DNA of 44,316 nt, from the NCBI RefSeq assembly GCF_004519305.1, contig NZ_SOZA01000041.1, forward strand, positions 1 through 44,316. Reading direction: 5' to 3'. Shown here piece after piece: positions 33,173-41,461 of the stretch. Positions within the stretch are counted from its first letter, which is position 1. Every line of letters starts with the position of its first letter. The notes below the pieces were generated by a model. That model did not search any database, was not told where the DNA came from, and saw only the letters and a list, made by a program, of their open reading frames with translations. This DNA is from Pseudomonas sp. RIT623. Lineage in GTDB: Bacteria > Pseudomonadota > Gammaproteobacteria > Pseudomonadales > Pseudomonadaceae. The translations under genes and the position numbers were made by a program.

Positions 33173-33814
33173 ATGCCCTTTTCCAACGGTTTTCTTCTCA
33201 GCCTGTCCCTGTGCCTGGACATCGGCATTGCCAACATCGCCATGATTACCTTAGCCATGCAACGTGGCTTCCTGCAGGGTTTCTGGCTTGGGTTGGGCAC
33301 TTGTGTCGGCGACCTGGTCTACGCCATCGCGGCGCTGGCGGGCATGACCGTGCTGCTGCAGTTCGAGAGCGTGCGCTGGACGCTGTGGCTGGGTGGTTCG
33401 GCGTTGCTGGTGTGGTTCGCGTTGAAGATGCTGTTGGCGGCCTGGCGCGGCGGGCACTTGGAATCGCGCGGTGAGGTGGTGCTCGAGTCGGGCTGGCGCG
33501 AGTTTCTGCGCGGCATCTTCCTGGCCATGTCGTCGCCCAGCGCTATCCTCTGGTTCGCCGCGGTGGGTGGCGTGCTGATTTCCCGGTCCGGCGCGGGCAG
33601 TGCGCTCGATGCCGGCTTGTTCCTCGGCGGTTTCTTTGCCGCGGGGCTGTTCTGGTGCGCCGGGCTGTGCGGTATCGCCAGCCATGGCGGGCGGCTGCTG
33701 GGCGATCGCCTGCTGACCTGGTCCTACCTGCTGTCGGCGGCGATTTTCTGTTACTTCGCCGGGTATGTGATTTTGTCGGGTTATCGCGAGTTCATCCTGG
33801 CCGTTCCTGCCTGA
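33173..33814 (+). CDS. LysE-family amino-acid exporter
   Basis: A 213-residue protein with five to six membrane helices. The LysE/RhtB start (FLLSLSLCLDIGIANIAMITLAMQRGFLQGFWLGLGTCVGDLVYA) is clear. The ATG at 33173 gives the family's usual start; the longer frame to 33104 and a GTG at 33158 are less likely. It follows the dehydratase gene after 83 nt and is probably in the same transcript. It likely exports an amino acid related to the enzyme's substrate, such as threonine. Confidence 0.88.
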   Translation: MPFSNGFLLSLSLCLDIGIANIAMITLAMQRGFLQGFWLGLGTCVGDLVYAIAALAGMTVLLQFESVRWTLWLGGSALLVWFALKMLLAAWRGGHLESRGEVVLESGWREFLRGIFLAMSSPSAILWFAAVGGVLISRSGAGSALDAGLFLGGFFAAGLFWCAGLCGIASHGGRLLGDRLLTWSYLLSAAIFCYFAGYVILSGYREFILAVPA

Positions 33815-33834
33815 GGTTGTTTTTTCGGCTGTGT

Positions 33835-33861
33835 TGTCGATTCGCGACGTTCTCGTTCGAC
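33835..33861 (+). promoter_or_regulatory. Candidate ECF42 sigma-factor promoter
   Basis: TGTCGA (33835-33840), 17-nt spacer, CGAC (33858-33861), 62 nt before the SnoaL-like ATG. As I recall, studies of ECF42 in Streptomyces describe TGTCGA at -35 and CGA[T/C]-like bases at -10. The only ECF42-type sigma gene of the window lies at the end of this operon. Confidence 0.6.
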
Positions 33862-33923
33862 CAGTGTTGAAGGTGCCGGAATGTGTTCGGCGCCACGCCG
33901 GCAAACACTGGGAGAAACCACCG

Positions 33924-34349
33924 ATGAATGCTGCAGCTGAAACCGAGATCCGCCAACTGATCGAGCAATGGATGCAGGCCGTGCGCGAGCGTGACATCGA
34001 GCGCATCGTCCAACCCTACGCCGACGACATCCTGGCCTTCGATGCCATCCAGGCCCTGCAATTCAAAGGCAAGGCCGCCTACCGCGCGCACTGGGAAATG
34101 TGCATGGGCTATTGCACCGGGCCGATGGTGTTCGAACTGGCGCAGTTGACCGTGCACGCCGACGGCGATCTGGGCCTGGCCCATTGGCTCAACCGCTGCG
34201 GCCCGTCCGACGATGAAAGCCAGTGCGGTTTCATGCGTGCCACTGTTGGCTACCGGCGCAGCGGCGGTCAATGGCAAGTGATCCACGAACATTGGTCGGC
34301 GCCGATCGACATGGAAACGCAGAAGGCCCTGTTCAACCTCAAGCCTTGA
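33924..34349 (+). CDS. SnoaL/YybH-like (NTF2 fold) protein, ECF42 operon
   Basis: A 141-residue protein of the NTF2-like fold: N-terminal helices EIRQLIEQWMQAVRERDIERIVQPYADDILAFDAI, then a curved sheet ending with QWQVIHEHWSAPID. YybH/SgcJ-type proteins bind small molecules or act as isomerases; no reaction can be assigned. A GGGAG site precedes the ATG. It is the first of three genes ending with the ECF sigma factor and is preceded by the candidate ECF42 promoter. Confidence 0.8.
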   Translation: MNAAAETEIRQLIEQWMQAVRERDIERIVQPYADDILAFDAIQALQFKGKAAYRAHWEMCMGYCTGPMVFELAQLTVHADGDLGLAHWLNRCGPSDDESQCGFMRATVGYRRSGGQWQVIHEHWSAPIDMETQKALFNLKP

Positions 34350-34393
34350 TACCGCCCATCGGCTATTACCCGCCCGACCTGCCGGAGACGATC

Positions 34394-34738
34394 ATGAAAT
34401 ACCTGTGCCTGGTCTATTGTGACGAAGCGCTGTTGCACAGCTTGCCCGACAGCCCCGAAGACGCCGAGTGCATGGCCTATGCCGAGTCCATCCACGGCTC
34501 TGGACGCATGCTCGCCGCCGAGGCGCTCAAGCCGGTGCAAACCGCCACCACGGTGCGTGTACGTGCCGGGCATATGAGCCTGACCGACGGTCCATTCGCC
34601 GAAACCAAGGAGCAACTGGCCGGTTTCTACCTGGTCGATGCTCGCGACCTCAACGAGGCGCTGAATATCGCCAAGGGCATCCCGGCGGCGCGGGTCGGCA
34701 GCGTCGAGGTTCGGCCGGTACGTGAACTGCAACCCTGA
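34394..34738 (+). CDS. YciI-like DGPF-domain protein, ECF42 operon
   Basis: A 114-residue protein of the YCII-related type. It starts MKYLCLVYCDE, has the LTDGPFAETKEQLAGFYLVDARD segment that gives the DGPF family its name, and ends VGSVEVRPVRE. These dimeric alpha/beta proteins are strongly linked to ECF42 sigma factors in many phyla, and one is present here 47 nt before the sigma gene. Enzyme activity is not known. Confidence 0.9.
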   Translation: MKYLCLVYCDEALLHSLPDSPEDAECMAYAESIHGSGRMLAAEALKPVQTATTVRVRAGHMSLTDGPFAETKEQLAGFYLVDARDLNEALNIAKGIPAARVGSVEVRPVRELQP

Positions 34739-34785
34739 ACGGGAACGAGGACCACCCGCATGGCGCAACAGGGAATGCCCATCCG

Positions 34786-36024
34786 ATGACCGCTGAAGGG
34801 CGGGTGCGTCAGGAGGTCGAGGCGGTCTACCGTCGTGACTCCCGGCGTATCCTCGCGACCCTGATTCGTCTGTTGGGGGACTTCGACCTGGCCGAGGAGG
34901 CCATGCACGATGCCTTCTTCATCGCCGTCGAGCGTTGGCGGCGCGACGGCATCCCGGACAACCCGCGGGCCTGGCTGGTCTCCGCCGGCCGTTTCAAGGC
35001 CATCGACGGCTTGCGTCGGCGGGCGCGTTTCGATCGCTCCCAGGCAGACCTGATCATGTTGCTTGAGGGCGAGGCGAGTGACCCGAGTGAACAGGCGTTG
35101 CTGGCCGACGACCGCCTGCGGTTGATCTTCACCTGCTGCCACCCGGCGCTGGCCGCCGATGCCCAGGTGCCGCTGACCCTGCGCGAGGTGTGCGACCTGA
35201 CCACCGAGCAGATCGCCCACGCCTTCCTGCAGAGCCCGGCAACCATTGCCCAGCGCATCGTGCGGGCCAAGACCAAGATCCGTGATGCGAGGATTCCGTA
35301 TCAGGTGCCGGAACTGGCCGAACTCCCGGAGCGCCTGGGAAGTGTGCTGCGGGTGATCTACTTGGTGTTCAACGAAGGCTACTCGGCGTCCTCGGGCGAG
35401 CATGTGACAACCCGTGAACTGATGGACGAGGCCATTCGCCTGGGCCGGCTCGTGGCGCAACTGCTGCCCGATGCCGAAGTGCTAGGGCTGTTGGCGCTGA
35501 TGCTGTTGCAAGCTTCGCGGCAACAGGCGCGTAGCGATGCCAGCGGTGAACTGGTGCTGCTCGACGAACAGGACCGCAGCTTGTGGGACCGCGCGCAGAT
35601 CGACGAAGGTTGCCAGTTGGTGCAGCAGGCGCTGCGCAGCCGCCAATTTGGCCCTTACAGCGTGCAGGCAGCGATCGCCGCGGTGCATGCCGAGGCGCCC
35701 AGTGCCGAGGCGACCGATTGGCACGAGATTGTCGGTTTGTATGATGTGCTGCAGCGGCACTGGCCGTCGCCTGTGGTGGCACTGAACCGGGCGGCGGCGT
35801 TGGCCAGGCGCGATGGCGCGCAAGTGGGGTTGCAGGCGGTCGAGGCGATCCTCGCAGCGGGTGAGCTGGGCGATTACCACCTGGCCCATGCCGCGCGGGC
35901 CGAGCTGCATTGGCAACTGGGCAACCTCGAACAGGCCCGCGCCGCCTGGCAACAGGCGCTGGCGCTGACCCGCCAGGGGCCAGAGCGCCGGCATATCGAG
36001 CGACGCTTGCGCGAGCTGGGCTGA
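34786..36024 (+). CDS. ECF sigma factor of the ECF42 type with long C-terminal extension
   Basis: A 412-residue sigma factor. Region 2 is at about 10-75 (RRILATLIRLLGDFDLAEEAMHDAFFIAVERW), region 4 at about 125-175 (LTLREVCDLTTEQIAHAFLQSPATIAQRIVRAKTKIR). A C-terminal extension of about 230 residues, with SDASGELVLLDEQDRSLWD and TPR-like helices such as AIAAVHAEAPSAEATDW, follows. No anti-sigma gene is nearby; in ECF42 the C-terminal part is thought to control activity. Together with the DGPF neighbour this is a typical ECF42 locus. Confidence 0.92.
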   Translation: MTAEGRVRQEVEAVYRRDSRRILATLIRLLGDFDLAEEAMHDAFFIAVERWRRDGIPDNPRAWLVSAGRFKAIDGLRRRARFDRSQADLIMLLEGEASDPSEQALLADDRLRLIFTCCHPALAADAQVPLTLREVCDLTTEQIAHAFLQSPATIAQRIVRAKTKIRDARIPYQVPELAELPERLGSVLRVIYLVFNEGYSASSGEHVTTRELMDEAIRLGRLVAQLLPDAEVLGLLALMLLQASRQQARSDASGELVLLDEQDRSLWDRAQIDEGCQLVQQALRSRQFGPYSVQAAIAAVHAEAPSAEATDWHEIVGLYDVLQRHWPSPVVALNRAAALARRDGAQVGLQAVEAILAAGELGDYHLAHAARAELHWQLGNLEQARAAWQQALALTRQGPERRHIERRLRELG

Positions 36025-36052
36025 GCGACTACCGGTAGTCTGTAGGAGTCGC
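36025..36052. terminator. Palindromic region between convergent sigma and MaoC genes
   Basis: GACTACCGGTAGTC (36027-36040) is a perfect 14-bp palindrome, and GCGACT at 36025 is repeated inverted as AGTCGC at 36047-36052. The structure lies in the 35-nt gap between two gene ends and is a probable shared terminator. It could be a binding site, but its place after both stops makes that less likely. Confidence 0.5.
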
Positions 36053-36059
36053 TGTGCTT

Positions 36060-36530
36060 TCAGCTGGCGACGAACGCCGGCGGGCTGACCAGCTCGACGG
36101 TCTGTTGCTTGCGCGGCGCGAGGATTTCAGCCTCGCCAGCAACCACCAGCTCGTCGTTCTGGTTGTACACATTGGTGGCGATACGCACCTTGAACTTGGG
36201 CAGCTTCTCGAGAATTTCCAGGCGCACGGTCAGGGTGTCGCCGATCTTCACCGGTTTCTGGAAGCTCATCTGCTGGCCCAGGTAGATGGTGCCAGGGCCA
36301 GGCAGGGTGCAGGCCACTGCGGCGCTGATCAGCGCGCCGCTGAACATGCCATGGGCGATGCGCTCCTTGAACATGCTCTTGGCGGCGAACTCGGCGTCCA
36401 GGTGCACCGGGTTGTGGTCACCGGACATGGCGGCGAACAGCTGGATGTCACGCTCTTGCACGGATTTCTTGTACTCGGCTTTCTGGCCGACTTCGAGGGC
36501 TTCGTAGGGCGTGTTGCTGACCTGGGTCAT
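36060..36530 (-). CDS. MaoC-family (R)-enoyl-CoA hydratase, PhaJ4-like
   Basis: A 156-residue single hot-dog domain protein. The catalytic pair of (R)-hydratases is seen in SGDHNPVHLD (Asp38 and His43), followed by the hydratase 2 helix FKERIAHGMFSGALISA. PhaJ enzymes convert trans-enoyl-CoA from beta-oxidation to (R)-3-hydroxyacyl-CoA for polyhydroxyalkanoate synthesis. The length and the fadD neighbours agree with PhaJ4 of P. putida, but substrate range cannot be read. It lies 33 nt after the alpha/beta hydrolase gene, on the same strand. Confidence 0.85.
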   Translation of the reverse strand: MTQVSNTPYEALEVGQKAEYKKSVQERDIQLFAAMSGDHNPVHLDAEFAAKSMFKERIAHGMFSGALISAAVACTLPGPGTIYLGQQMSFQKPVKIGDTLTVRLEILEKLPKFKVRIATNVYNQNDELVVAGEAEILAPRKQQTVELVSPPAFVAS

Positions 36531-36563
36531 CAGGGCTTCCTTGTGGGGCGGCGAGGGCGGCTA

Positions 36564-37508
36564 TCATTCACTGCGGGCAGGGCGGCCAAGGGCCAGCGCC
36601 TGTTCCAGCCAGCCGATGATATCGGCGCTGACCTCATCGCGATGGGTTTCGTTGAGCACTTCGTGCCGTGCACCGGGGTAAAGGCGCAACTGTACATGAC
36701 AGTTGCCGGTCGCGCGCAGGGCGTCGGCCAGACGGGTGAGACGCTTGCCGGCACTCACCGGATCACATTCGCCGCCCATCACCAGCAATGGCAGGTTCGG
36801 ATCGATCTGCGCCAGCTGCCGCGCCTGGCTGATTTGCGCCAGGCCTTGCAGGAGATCGAGCCACAGCTGGTTGCTGCAACGAAAGCCGCACAGCGGGTCG
36901 GCGATGTACTTGTCCACCTCTACCTCATCGCGGCTGAGCCAGTCGAACGCGGTGCGGTTGGGCTTGAACGCCTTGTTGAACGAGCCGAACGACAGCCAGT
37001 CGATCAGCGCGCTCTTGCCCAGCGGCCCCTGGCGCCAGGCTTCGAGCCGGGCGATCAGGCGGGCCACGCGGTACAGCGTCACCGGCTGGAAGTTCGAGCC
37101 GCTGAGGATCGCCCCCTGCAGGCTGGCGCTGTGGTGCAGCAGGTAGGCCTGGGCGATGTAGCTGCCCATGCTGTGGCCGAACAGGAACAACGGCGTGCCG
37201 GGAAACTGCTGGCCGATGTGCTGGGCCAGCAGGCCCAAGTCGTTGACCACGGCATTCCAGCCATTGTGGCGGGCGAACAGGCCCAGGTGGCCGAGCTCGG
37301 CGGTGCGACCATGGCCGCGCAGGTCGGGGGCGAGCAGGGCAAAGCCTGCGGCATTGAGCGCCTGGCCCAGGCGCTGGTAGCGCCCGGCGTGCTCGGCCAT
37401 GCCGTGGGCCAGCAGCACCACGGCCTTGACCGGCGTGGTCGGCAGCCATTGGTGCACGTACAGGCTGCAATGCTCGCTGGCAGGCAGCCAGAAGGCGTCG
37501 TGGGGCAT
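36564..37508 (-). CDS. Alpha/beta hydrolase, monoacylglycerol-lipase-like
   Basis: A 314-residue serine hydrolase. The nucleophile Ser113 is in FGHSMGSYIA and the oxyanion-loop HGMAEHAGRY lies at 35-44; the acid and His of the triad are likely in GGECDPVS and ARHEVLNE. The pattern is that of monoglyceride lipases and lysophospholipases (Hydrolase_4). No signal peptide, so intracellular. Next to fadD2 and the MaoC gene it may release fatty acids for activation; that is inference. Confidence 0.88.
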   Translation of the reverse strand: MPHDAFWLPASEHCSLYVHQWLPTTPVKAVVLLAHGMAEHAGRYQRLGQALNAAGFALLAPDLRGHGRTAELGHLGLFARHNGWNAVVNDLGLLAQHIGQQFPGTPLFLFGHSMGSYIAQAYLLHHSASLQGAILSGSNFQPVTLYRVARLIARLEAWRQGPLGKSALIDWLSFGSFNKAFKPNRTAFDWLSRDEVEVDKYIADPLCGFRCSNQLWLDLLQGLAQISQARQLAQIDPNLPLLVMGGECDPVSAGKRLTRLADALRATGNCHVQLRLYPGARHEVLNETHRDEVSADIIGWLEQALALGRPARSE

Positions 37509-37709
37509 GGCGGGTCCTTGCGCGCAGGGGGTGCCAACAGTGTATGCGCAAAGCGGCCGATTGCAGGAAGGGCAGAAAAGAGATTCACAATGTTAATGGC
37601 GGCACTTGGCGTATTTGCCACCTTCGGCATTGCTGCTAACGTCGGCTGATCGCCTTTTTGCCACCAGGCAATCAGGTCAGGGACGGTCCCGGCAGAGGAA
37701 CAACAATAA

Positions 37710-39398
37710 ATGCAAGCCGATTTCTGGAATGACAAGCGCCCGGCGGGCGTGCCTTCGACCATTGACCTGAATGCCTACACCTCGGTCGTCGATGTCTTCG
37801 AGCGCTCCTGCAAGCGCTTCGCCGACCGCCCGGCGTTCAGCAACCTGGGCGTCACCCTCAGCTACGCCGAGCTTGAGCGCCATTCTGCAGCCTTCGCCGC
37901 CTGGTTGCAGCAGCACACCGACCTGCAGCCTGGCGACCGCATCGCGGTGCAGATGCCCAATGTCCTGCAATACCCCATCGCCGTGTTCGGCGCCATGCGC
38001 GCCGGGTTAGTTGTGGTCAACACCAACCCGTTGTACACCGAGCGCGAGATGCGCCATCAGTTCCAGGACTCCGGCACCCGTGCCCTGGTGTTCCTGAACA
38101 TGTTTGGCAAGCGGGTCCAGGAGGTGTTGGCGGACACCGGCATCGAATACCTGATCGAGGCGAAGATGGGCGACCTGTTGCCGGCGGCCAAGGGCTGGCT
38201 GGTCAACACCGTGGTCGACAAGCTGAAGAAGATGGTGCCAGCCTATCAGTTGCCCCAGGCCGTGTCGTTCAAGCAGGTGCTGCGCCAGGGACGCGGGTTG
38301 CTGCACCAGCCGGTGCCGCAGGTGCTCGACGACGTCGCCGTGTTGCAGTACACCGGCGGCACCACGGGCCTGGCCAAGGGGGCCATGCTCAGCCACGGCA
38401 ACCTGGTGGCCAACATGCTCCAGGTGCTGGCGTGTTTCGGCCAACATGGTCCGGATGGCCAGCCGCTGATCAAGGAAGGGCAGGAGGTGATGATCGCGCC
38501 GCTGCCGCTGTACCACATCTATGCCTTCACCGCGAACTGCATGTGCATGATGGTTACCGGCAATCACAACGTGCTGATCACCAACCCGCGGGATATCCCC
38601 GGTTTCATCAAGGAGCTGGGCAAATGGCGCTTCTCCGCGCTGTTGGGGTTGAATACGCTGTTCGTCGCGCTGATGGACCACCCAGGTTTCAAGGCGCTGG
38701 ACTTCTCGGCGCTCAAGGTCACCAACTCCGGGGGCACCGCGCTGGTCAAGGCCACCGCCGAGCGCTGGGAAGCGCTCACGGGCTGTCGCATCGTCGAAGG
38801 CTACGGGCTTACCGAAACGTCACCTGTGGCCAGCACCAACCCCTATGGGCAGTTGGCGCGCCTGGGCACGGTGGGCATCCCGGTCCCGGGTACCGCGTTC
38901 AAGGTGATAGACGACGAGGGCAACGAGCAGCCTGTGGGCGAACGCGGTGAACTGTGCATCCAGGGGCCGCAGGTGATGAAGGGCTATTGGCGCCAGCCCG
39001 AGGCGACGGCCCAGGCGCTGGACGCCGAGGGCTGGTTCAAGACCGGCGATATCGCGGTGATCGACCCGGATGGCTTTACCCGGATCGTCGACCGCAAGAA
39101 GGACATGATCATCGTCTCGGGTTTCAACGTGTACCCCAACGAGATCGAGGATGTCGTGATGAGCCACCCGCAAGTGGCCAGTTGCGCGGCCATCGGTGTG
39201 CCCGACGAGCGCTCCGGCGAGGCGGTGAAGCTGTTCGTGGTGCCGCGTGCGGGCGGGGTCAGCGTCGATGAGCTCAAGGCCTTCTGCAAGGCCAACTTCA
39301 CTGGCTACAAGGTGCCCAAGCACATCGTGCTGCGTGAGTCGTTGCCGATGACGCCGGTGGGCAAGATCCTCAGGCGTGAGCTACGGGACATCGCCTGA
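37710..39398 (+). CDS. fadD2: Long-chain fatty acid-CoA ligase (second FadD)
   Basis: A 562-residue acyl-CoA synthetase of the adenylate-forming family that activates fatty acids to acyl-CoA at the inner membrane. The AMP/ATP-binding loop is YTGGTTGLAKGAM, followed by YGLTETSPVAS, and the FACS signature TGDIAVIDPDGFTRIVDRKKDM...GFNVYPNEIE. It is about 65-70 percent similar in appearance to the downstream FadD, showing a tandem duplication. It is divergent from the hydrolase gene. Confidence 0.93.
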   Translation: MQADFWNDKRPAGVPSTIDLNAYTSVVDVFERSCKRFADRPAFSNLGVTLSYAELERHSAAFAAWLQQHTDLQPGDRIAVQMPNVLQYPIAVFGAMRAGLVVVNTNPLYTEREMRHQFQDSGTRALVFLNMFGKRVQEVLADTGIEYLIEAKMGDLLPAAKGWLVNTVVDKLKKMVPAYQLPQAVSFKQVLRQGRGLLHQPVPQVLDDVAVLQYTGGTTGLAKGAMLSHGNLVANMLQVLACFGQHGPDGQPLIKEGQEVMIAPLPLYHIYAFTANCMCMMVTGNHNVLITNPRDIPGFIKELGKWRFSALLGLNTLFVALMDHPGFKALDFSALKVTNSGGTALVKATAERWEALTGCRIVEGYGLTETSPVASTNPYGQLARLGTVGIPVPGTAFKVIDDEGNEQPVGERGELCIQGPQVMKGYWRQPEATAQALDAEGWFKTGDIAVIDPDGFTRIVDRKKDMIIVSGFNVYPNEIEDVVMSHPQVASCAAIGVPDERSGEAVKLFVVPRAGGVSVDELKAFCKANFTGYKVPKHIVLRESLPMTPVGKILRRELRDIA

Positions 39399-39404
39399 CA
39401 GCAT

Positions 39405-39437
39405 GCCATGGGTGCGGCGCGACGCCGCCCCCATGGC
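39405..39437 (+). terminator. GC-rich hairpin after fadD2
   Basis: GCCATGGG pairs with CCCATGGC and, after one mismatch, GCGGCG with CGCCGC, with a CGA loop. It directly follows the fadD2 stop. No T-run follows, so it might end transcription or protect the RNA end. Confidence 0.6.
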
Positions 39438-39501
39438 TGAACAAGGATGGCTCTAGCGCAAGGTTTTCAGGCGAATTCGCGACATTTTGTACAATTACTC
39501 T

Positions 39502-39535
39502 AAAAATGACCTATAAGGTTCTTTGAGTCATTTTT
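39502..39535. promoter_or_regulatory. Perfect 9-bp inverted repeat upstream of fadD1
   Basis: AAAAATGAC (39502-39510) and GTCATTTTT (39527-39535) are perfect inverted repeats around a 16-nt centre, in an AT-rich patch of the 297-nt fadD2-fadD1 gap. It could be an operator or a bidirectional terminator. It does not match the PsrA site pattern I know. Nothing else definite is seen in the gap. Confidence 0.5.
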
Positions 39536-39695
39536 GTGACCGATCGGGCTGCTTTGGCCTCTAGGCGACCCTTGGCAAAGCTGTTACTCTCGGCGCGCTT
39601 TCAGATGATTCGGTTTGCAATGAACCGTCATCCCATATCAATAATAAGCGCATCGACGCGTACCGAATTCGCTGTTGCTGAAGGAGCGGGCTTCC

Positions 39696-41393
39696 ATGAT
39701 CGAACATTTTTGGAAGGATAAGTACCCAGCCGGAATTACGGCGGAAATCAATCCTGACGAATTCCCCAATATCCAGGCGGTGCTCAAGCAATCCTGCCAA
39801 CGCTTTGCCGACAAACCGGCCTTTAGCAACCTGGGCAAGACCATCACCTACGGCGAGCTGTATGCCCTGTCCGGCGCCTTCGCCGCCTGGCTGCAACAGC
39901 ACACCGACCTCAAGCCTGGCGATCGCATCGCCGTGCAACTACCCAACGTCCTGCAGTACCCGGTCGCCGTGTTCGGCGCCATGCGTGCCGGACTGATCGT
40001 GGTCAACACCAACCCGCTGTACACCGCCCGCGAGCTTGAGCACCAGTTCAACGACTCCGGGGCCAAGGCCCTGGTGTGCCTGGCCAACATGGCGCACCTG
40101 GCGGAAAAGGTGGTGCCCAAGACCCAGGTCAAACACGTCATTGTCACCGAAGTGGCCGACCTGTTGCCACCACTCAAGCGCCTGTTGATCAACAGCGTGA
40201 TCAAATATGTGAAGAAAATGGTCCCGGCCTACAACCTGCCGCGGGCCGTGCGTTTCAACGACGCGCTGGCGCTGGGCAAGGGCGGGGCGGTCACCGAGGC
40301 CAATCCGCAGCCCAACGATGTTGCCGTGCTGCAGTACACCGGCGGCACCACCGGGGTGGCCAAGGGCGCCATGCTGACCCATCGCAACCTGGTGGCCAAC
40401 ATGCTGCAGTGCCGCGCGCTGATGGGGGCCAACCTGCACGAAGGTTGCGAGATCCTGATTACCCCGCTGCCGCTGTACCACATCTATGCCTTCACCTTCC
40501 ATTGCATGGCCATGATGCTGATCGGCAACCACAACGTGCTGATCAGCAACCCGCGCGACTTGCCGGCCATGGTCAAGGAGTTGGGCAAGTGGAAGTTCAG
40601 CGGCTTCGTCGGCCTGAATACCCTGTTCGTGGCCCTGTGCAACAACGAAGGGTTCCGCAACCTCGACTTCTCCTCGCTGAAGATCACCCTGTCCGGTGGC
40701 ATGGCCCTGCAGTTGAGCGTGGCCGAGCGTTGGAAGGCGGTCACCGGCTGCGCCATCTGCGAAGGCTACGGCATGACCGAGACCAGCCCGGTGGCGGCGG
40801 TGAACCCGAGCGAGGCCAACCAGGTCGGTACCATCGGCATTCCGGTGCCGTCCACCCTGTGCAAGGTCATCGACGACAACGGCCAGGAACTCCCCCTGGG
40901 TGAGGTCGGTGAGCTGTGCGTGAAGGGCCCGCAGGTGATGAAGGGTTATTGGCAGCGTGATGAAGCGACGGCCGAGATCATCGACAGCGAGGGTTGGCTG
41001 AAGACTGGCGATATCGCCCTGATCCAGGCGGACGGCTACATGCGGATCGTCGACCGCAAGAAGGACATGATCCTGGTCTCGGGCTTCAACGTGTACCCCA
41101 ACGAGCTCGAAGACGTGCTCGCGGCCCTGCCGGGCGTGCTGCAATGCGCGGCCATCGGTATTCCCGACGAGAAATCCGGCGAGGTGATCAAGGTGTTCAT
41201 CGTGGTCAAGCCGGGCATGACCCTGACCAAGGAGCAGGTGATGGAGCACATGCGCGCCAACGTTACCGGCTACAAGGTGCCCAAGGCCATCGAGTTCCGC
41301 GATGCCTTGCCGACCACCAACGTCGGCAAGATCCTGCGTCGCGAGCTGCGTGACGAAGAGCTGAAGAAGCAGGGCCTGAAAAAAATCGCCTGA
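39696..41393 (+). CDS. fadD1: Long-chain fatty acid-CoA ligase (FadD)
   Basis: A 565-residue acyl-CoA synthetase, the main FadD of the tandem pair. It has YTGGTTGVAKGAM as the nucleotide loop, EGYGMTETSPVAAVN and the signature TGDIALIQADGYMRIVDRKKDM...GFNVYPNELE. The ATG at 39696 follows AAGGAGCGG; a TTG at 39675 extends the frame but gives no family match. Its 297-nt own leader suggests separate control from fadD2. In P. putida a pair in this order is known as fadD1 (fadD) and fadD2. Confidence 0.94.
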   Translation: MIEHFWKDKYPAGITAEINPDEFPNIQAVLKQSCQRFADKPAFSNLGKTITYGELYALSGAFAAWLQQHTDLKPGDRIAVQLPNVLQYPVAVFGAMRAGLIVVNTNPLYTARELEHQFNDSGAKALVCLANMAHLAEKVVPKTQVKHVIVTEVADLLPPLKRLLINSVIKYVKKMVPAYNLPRAVRFNDALALGKGGAVTEANPQPNDVAVLQYTGGTTGVAKGAMLTHRNLVANMLQCRALMGANLHEGCEILITPLPLYHIYAFTFHCMAMMLIGNHNVLISNPRDLPAMVKELGKWKFSGFVGLNTLFVALCNNEGFRNLDFSSLKITLSGGMALQLSVAERWKAVTGCAICEGYGMTETSPVAAVNPSEANQVGTIGIPVPSTLCKVIDDNGQELPLGEVGELCVKGPQVMKGYWQRDEATAEIIDSEGWLKTGDIALIQADGYMRIVDRKKDMILVSGFNVYPNELEDVLAALPGVLQCAAIGIPDEKSGEVIKVFIVVKPGMTLTKEQVMEHMRANVTGYKVPKAIEFRDALPTTNVGKILRRELRDEELKKQGLKKIA

Positions 41394-41419
41394 TCTGCAG
41401 CCTGCTTTGGGATTGAAAC

Positions 41420-41449
41420 ATGGGAGCGGGGCAAGCCCGCTCCCATTTT
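41420..41449 (+). terminator. Rho-independent terminator of fadD1
   Basis: ATGGGAGCGGG-GCAAG-CCCGCTCCCAT is a perfect 11-bp stem with a 5-nt loop, followed by TTTTA. It has the core of the GGGCTTGCCCCG-type REP, so the REP doubles as a true intrinsic terminator. It also faces the convergent oxidase gene. Confidence 0.8.
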
Positions 41450-41461
41450 ACGTTATGAAGC

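Noticed and set aside
37590..37649. A 19-codon frame MLMAALGVFATFGIAANVG upstream of fadD2
   Set aside because: It has no good ribosome site, and short hydrophobic frames are common by chance in GC-rich sequence. No structure like an attenuator follows it apart from a 5-bp TTGCC/GGCAA stem.
36054..37649. 531-codon plus-strand frame opposite the MaoC and hydrolase genes
   Set aside because: Both minus-strand genes have complete catalytic motifs. The plus frame is low-complexity and matches nothing.
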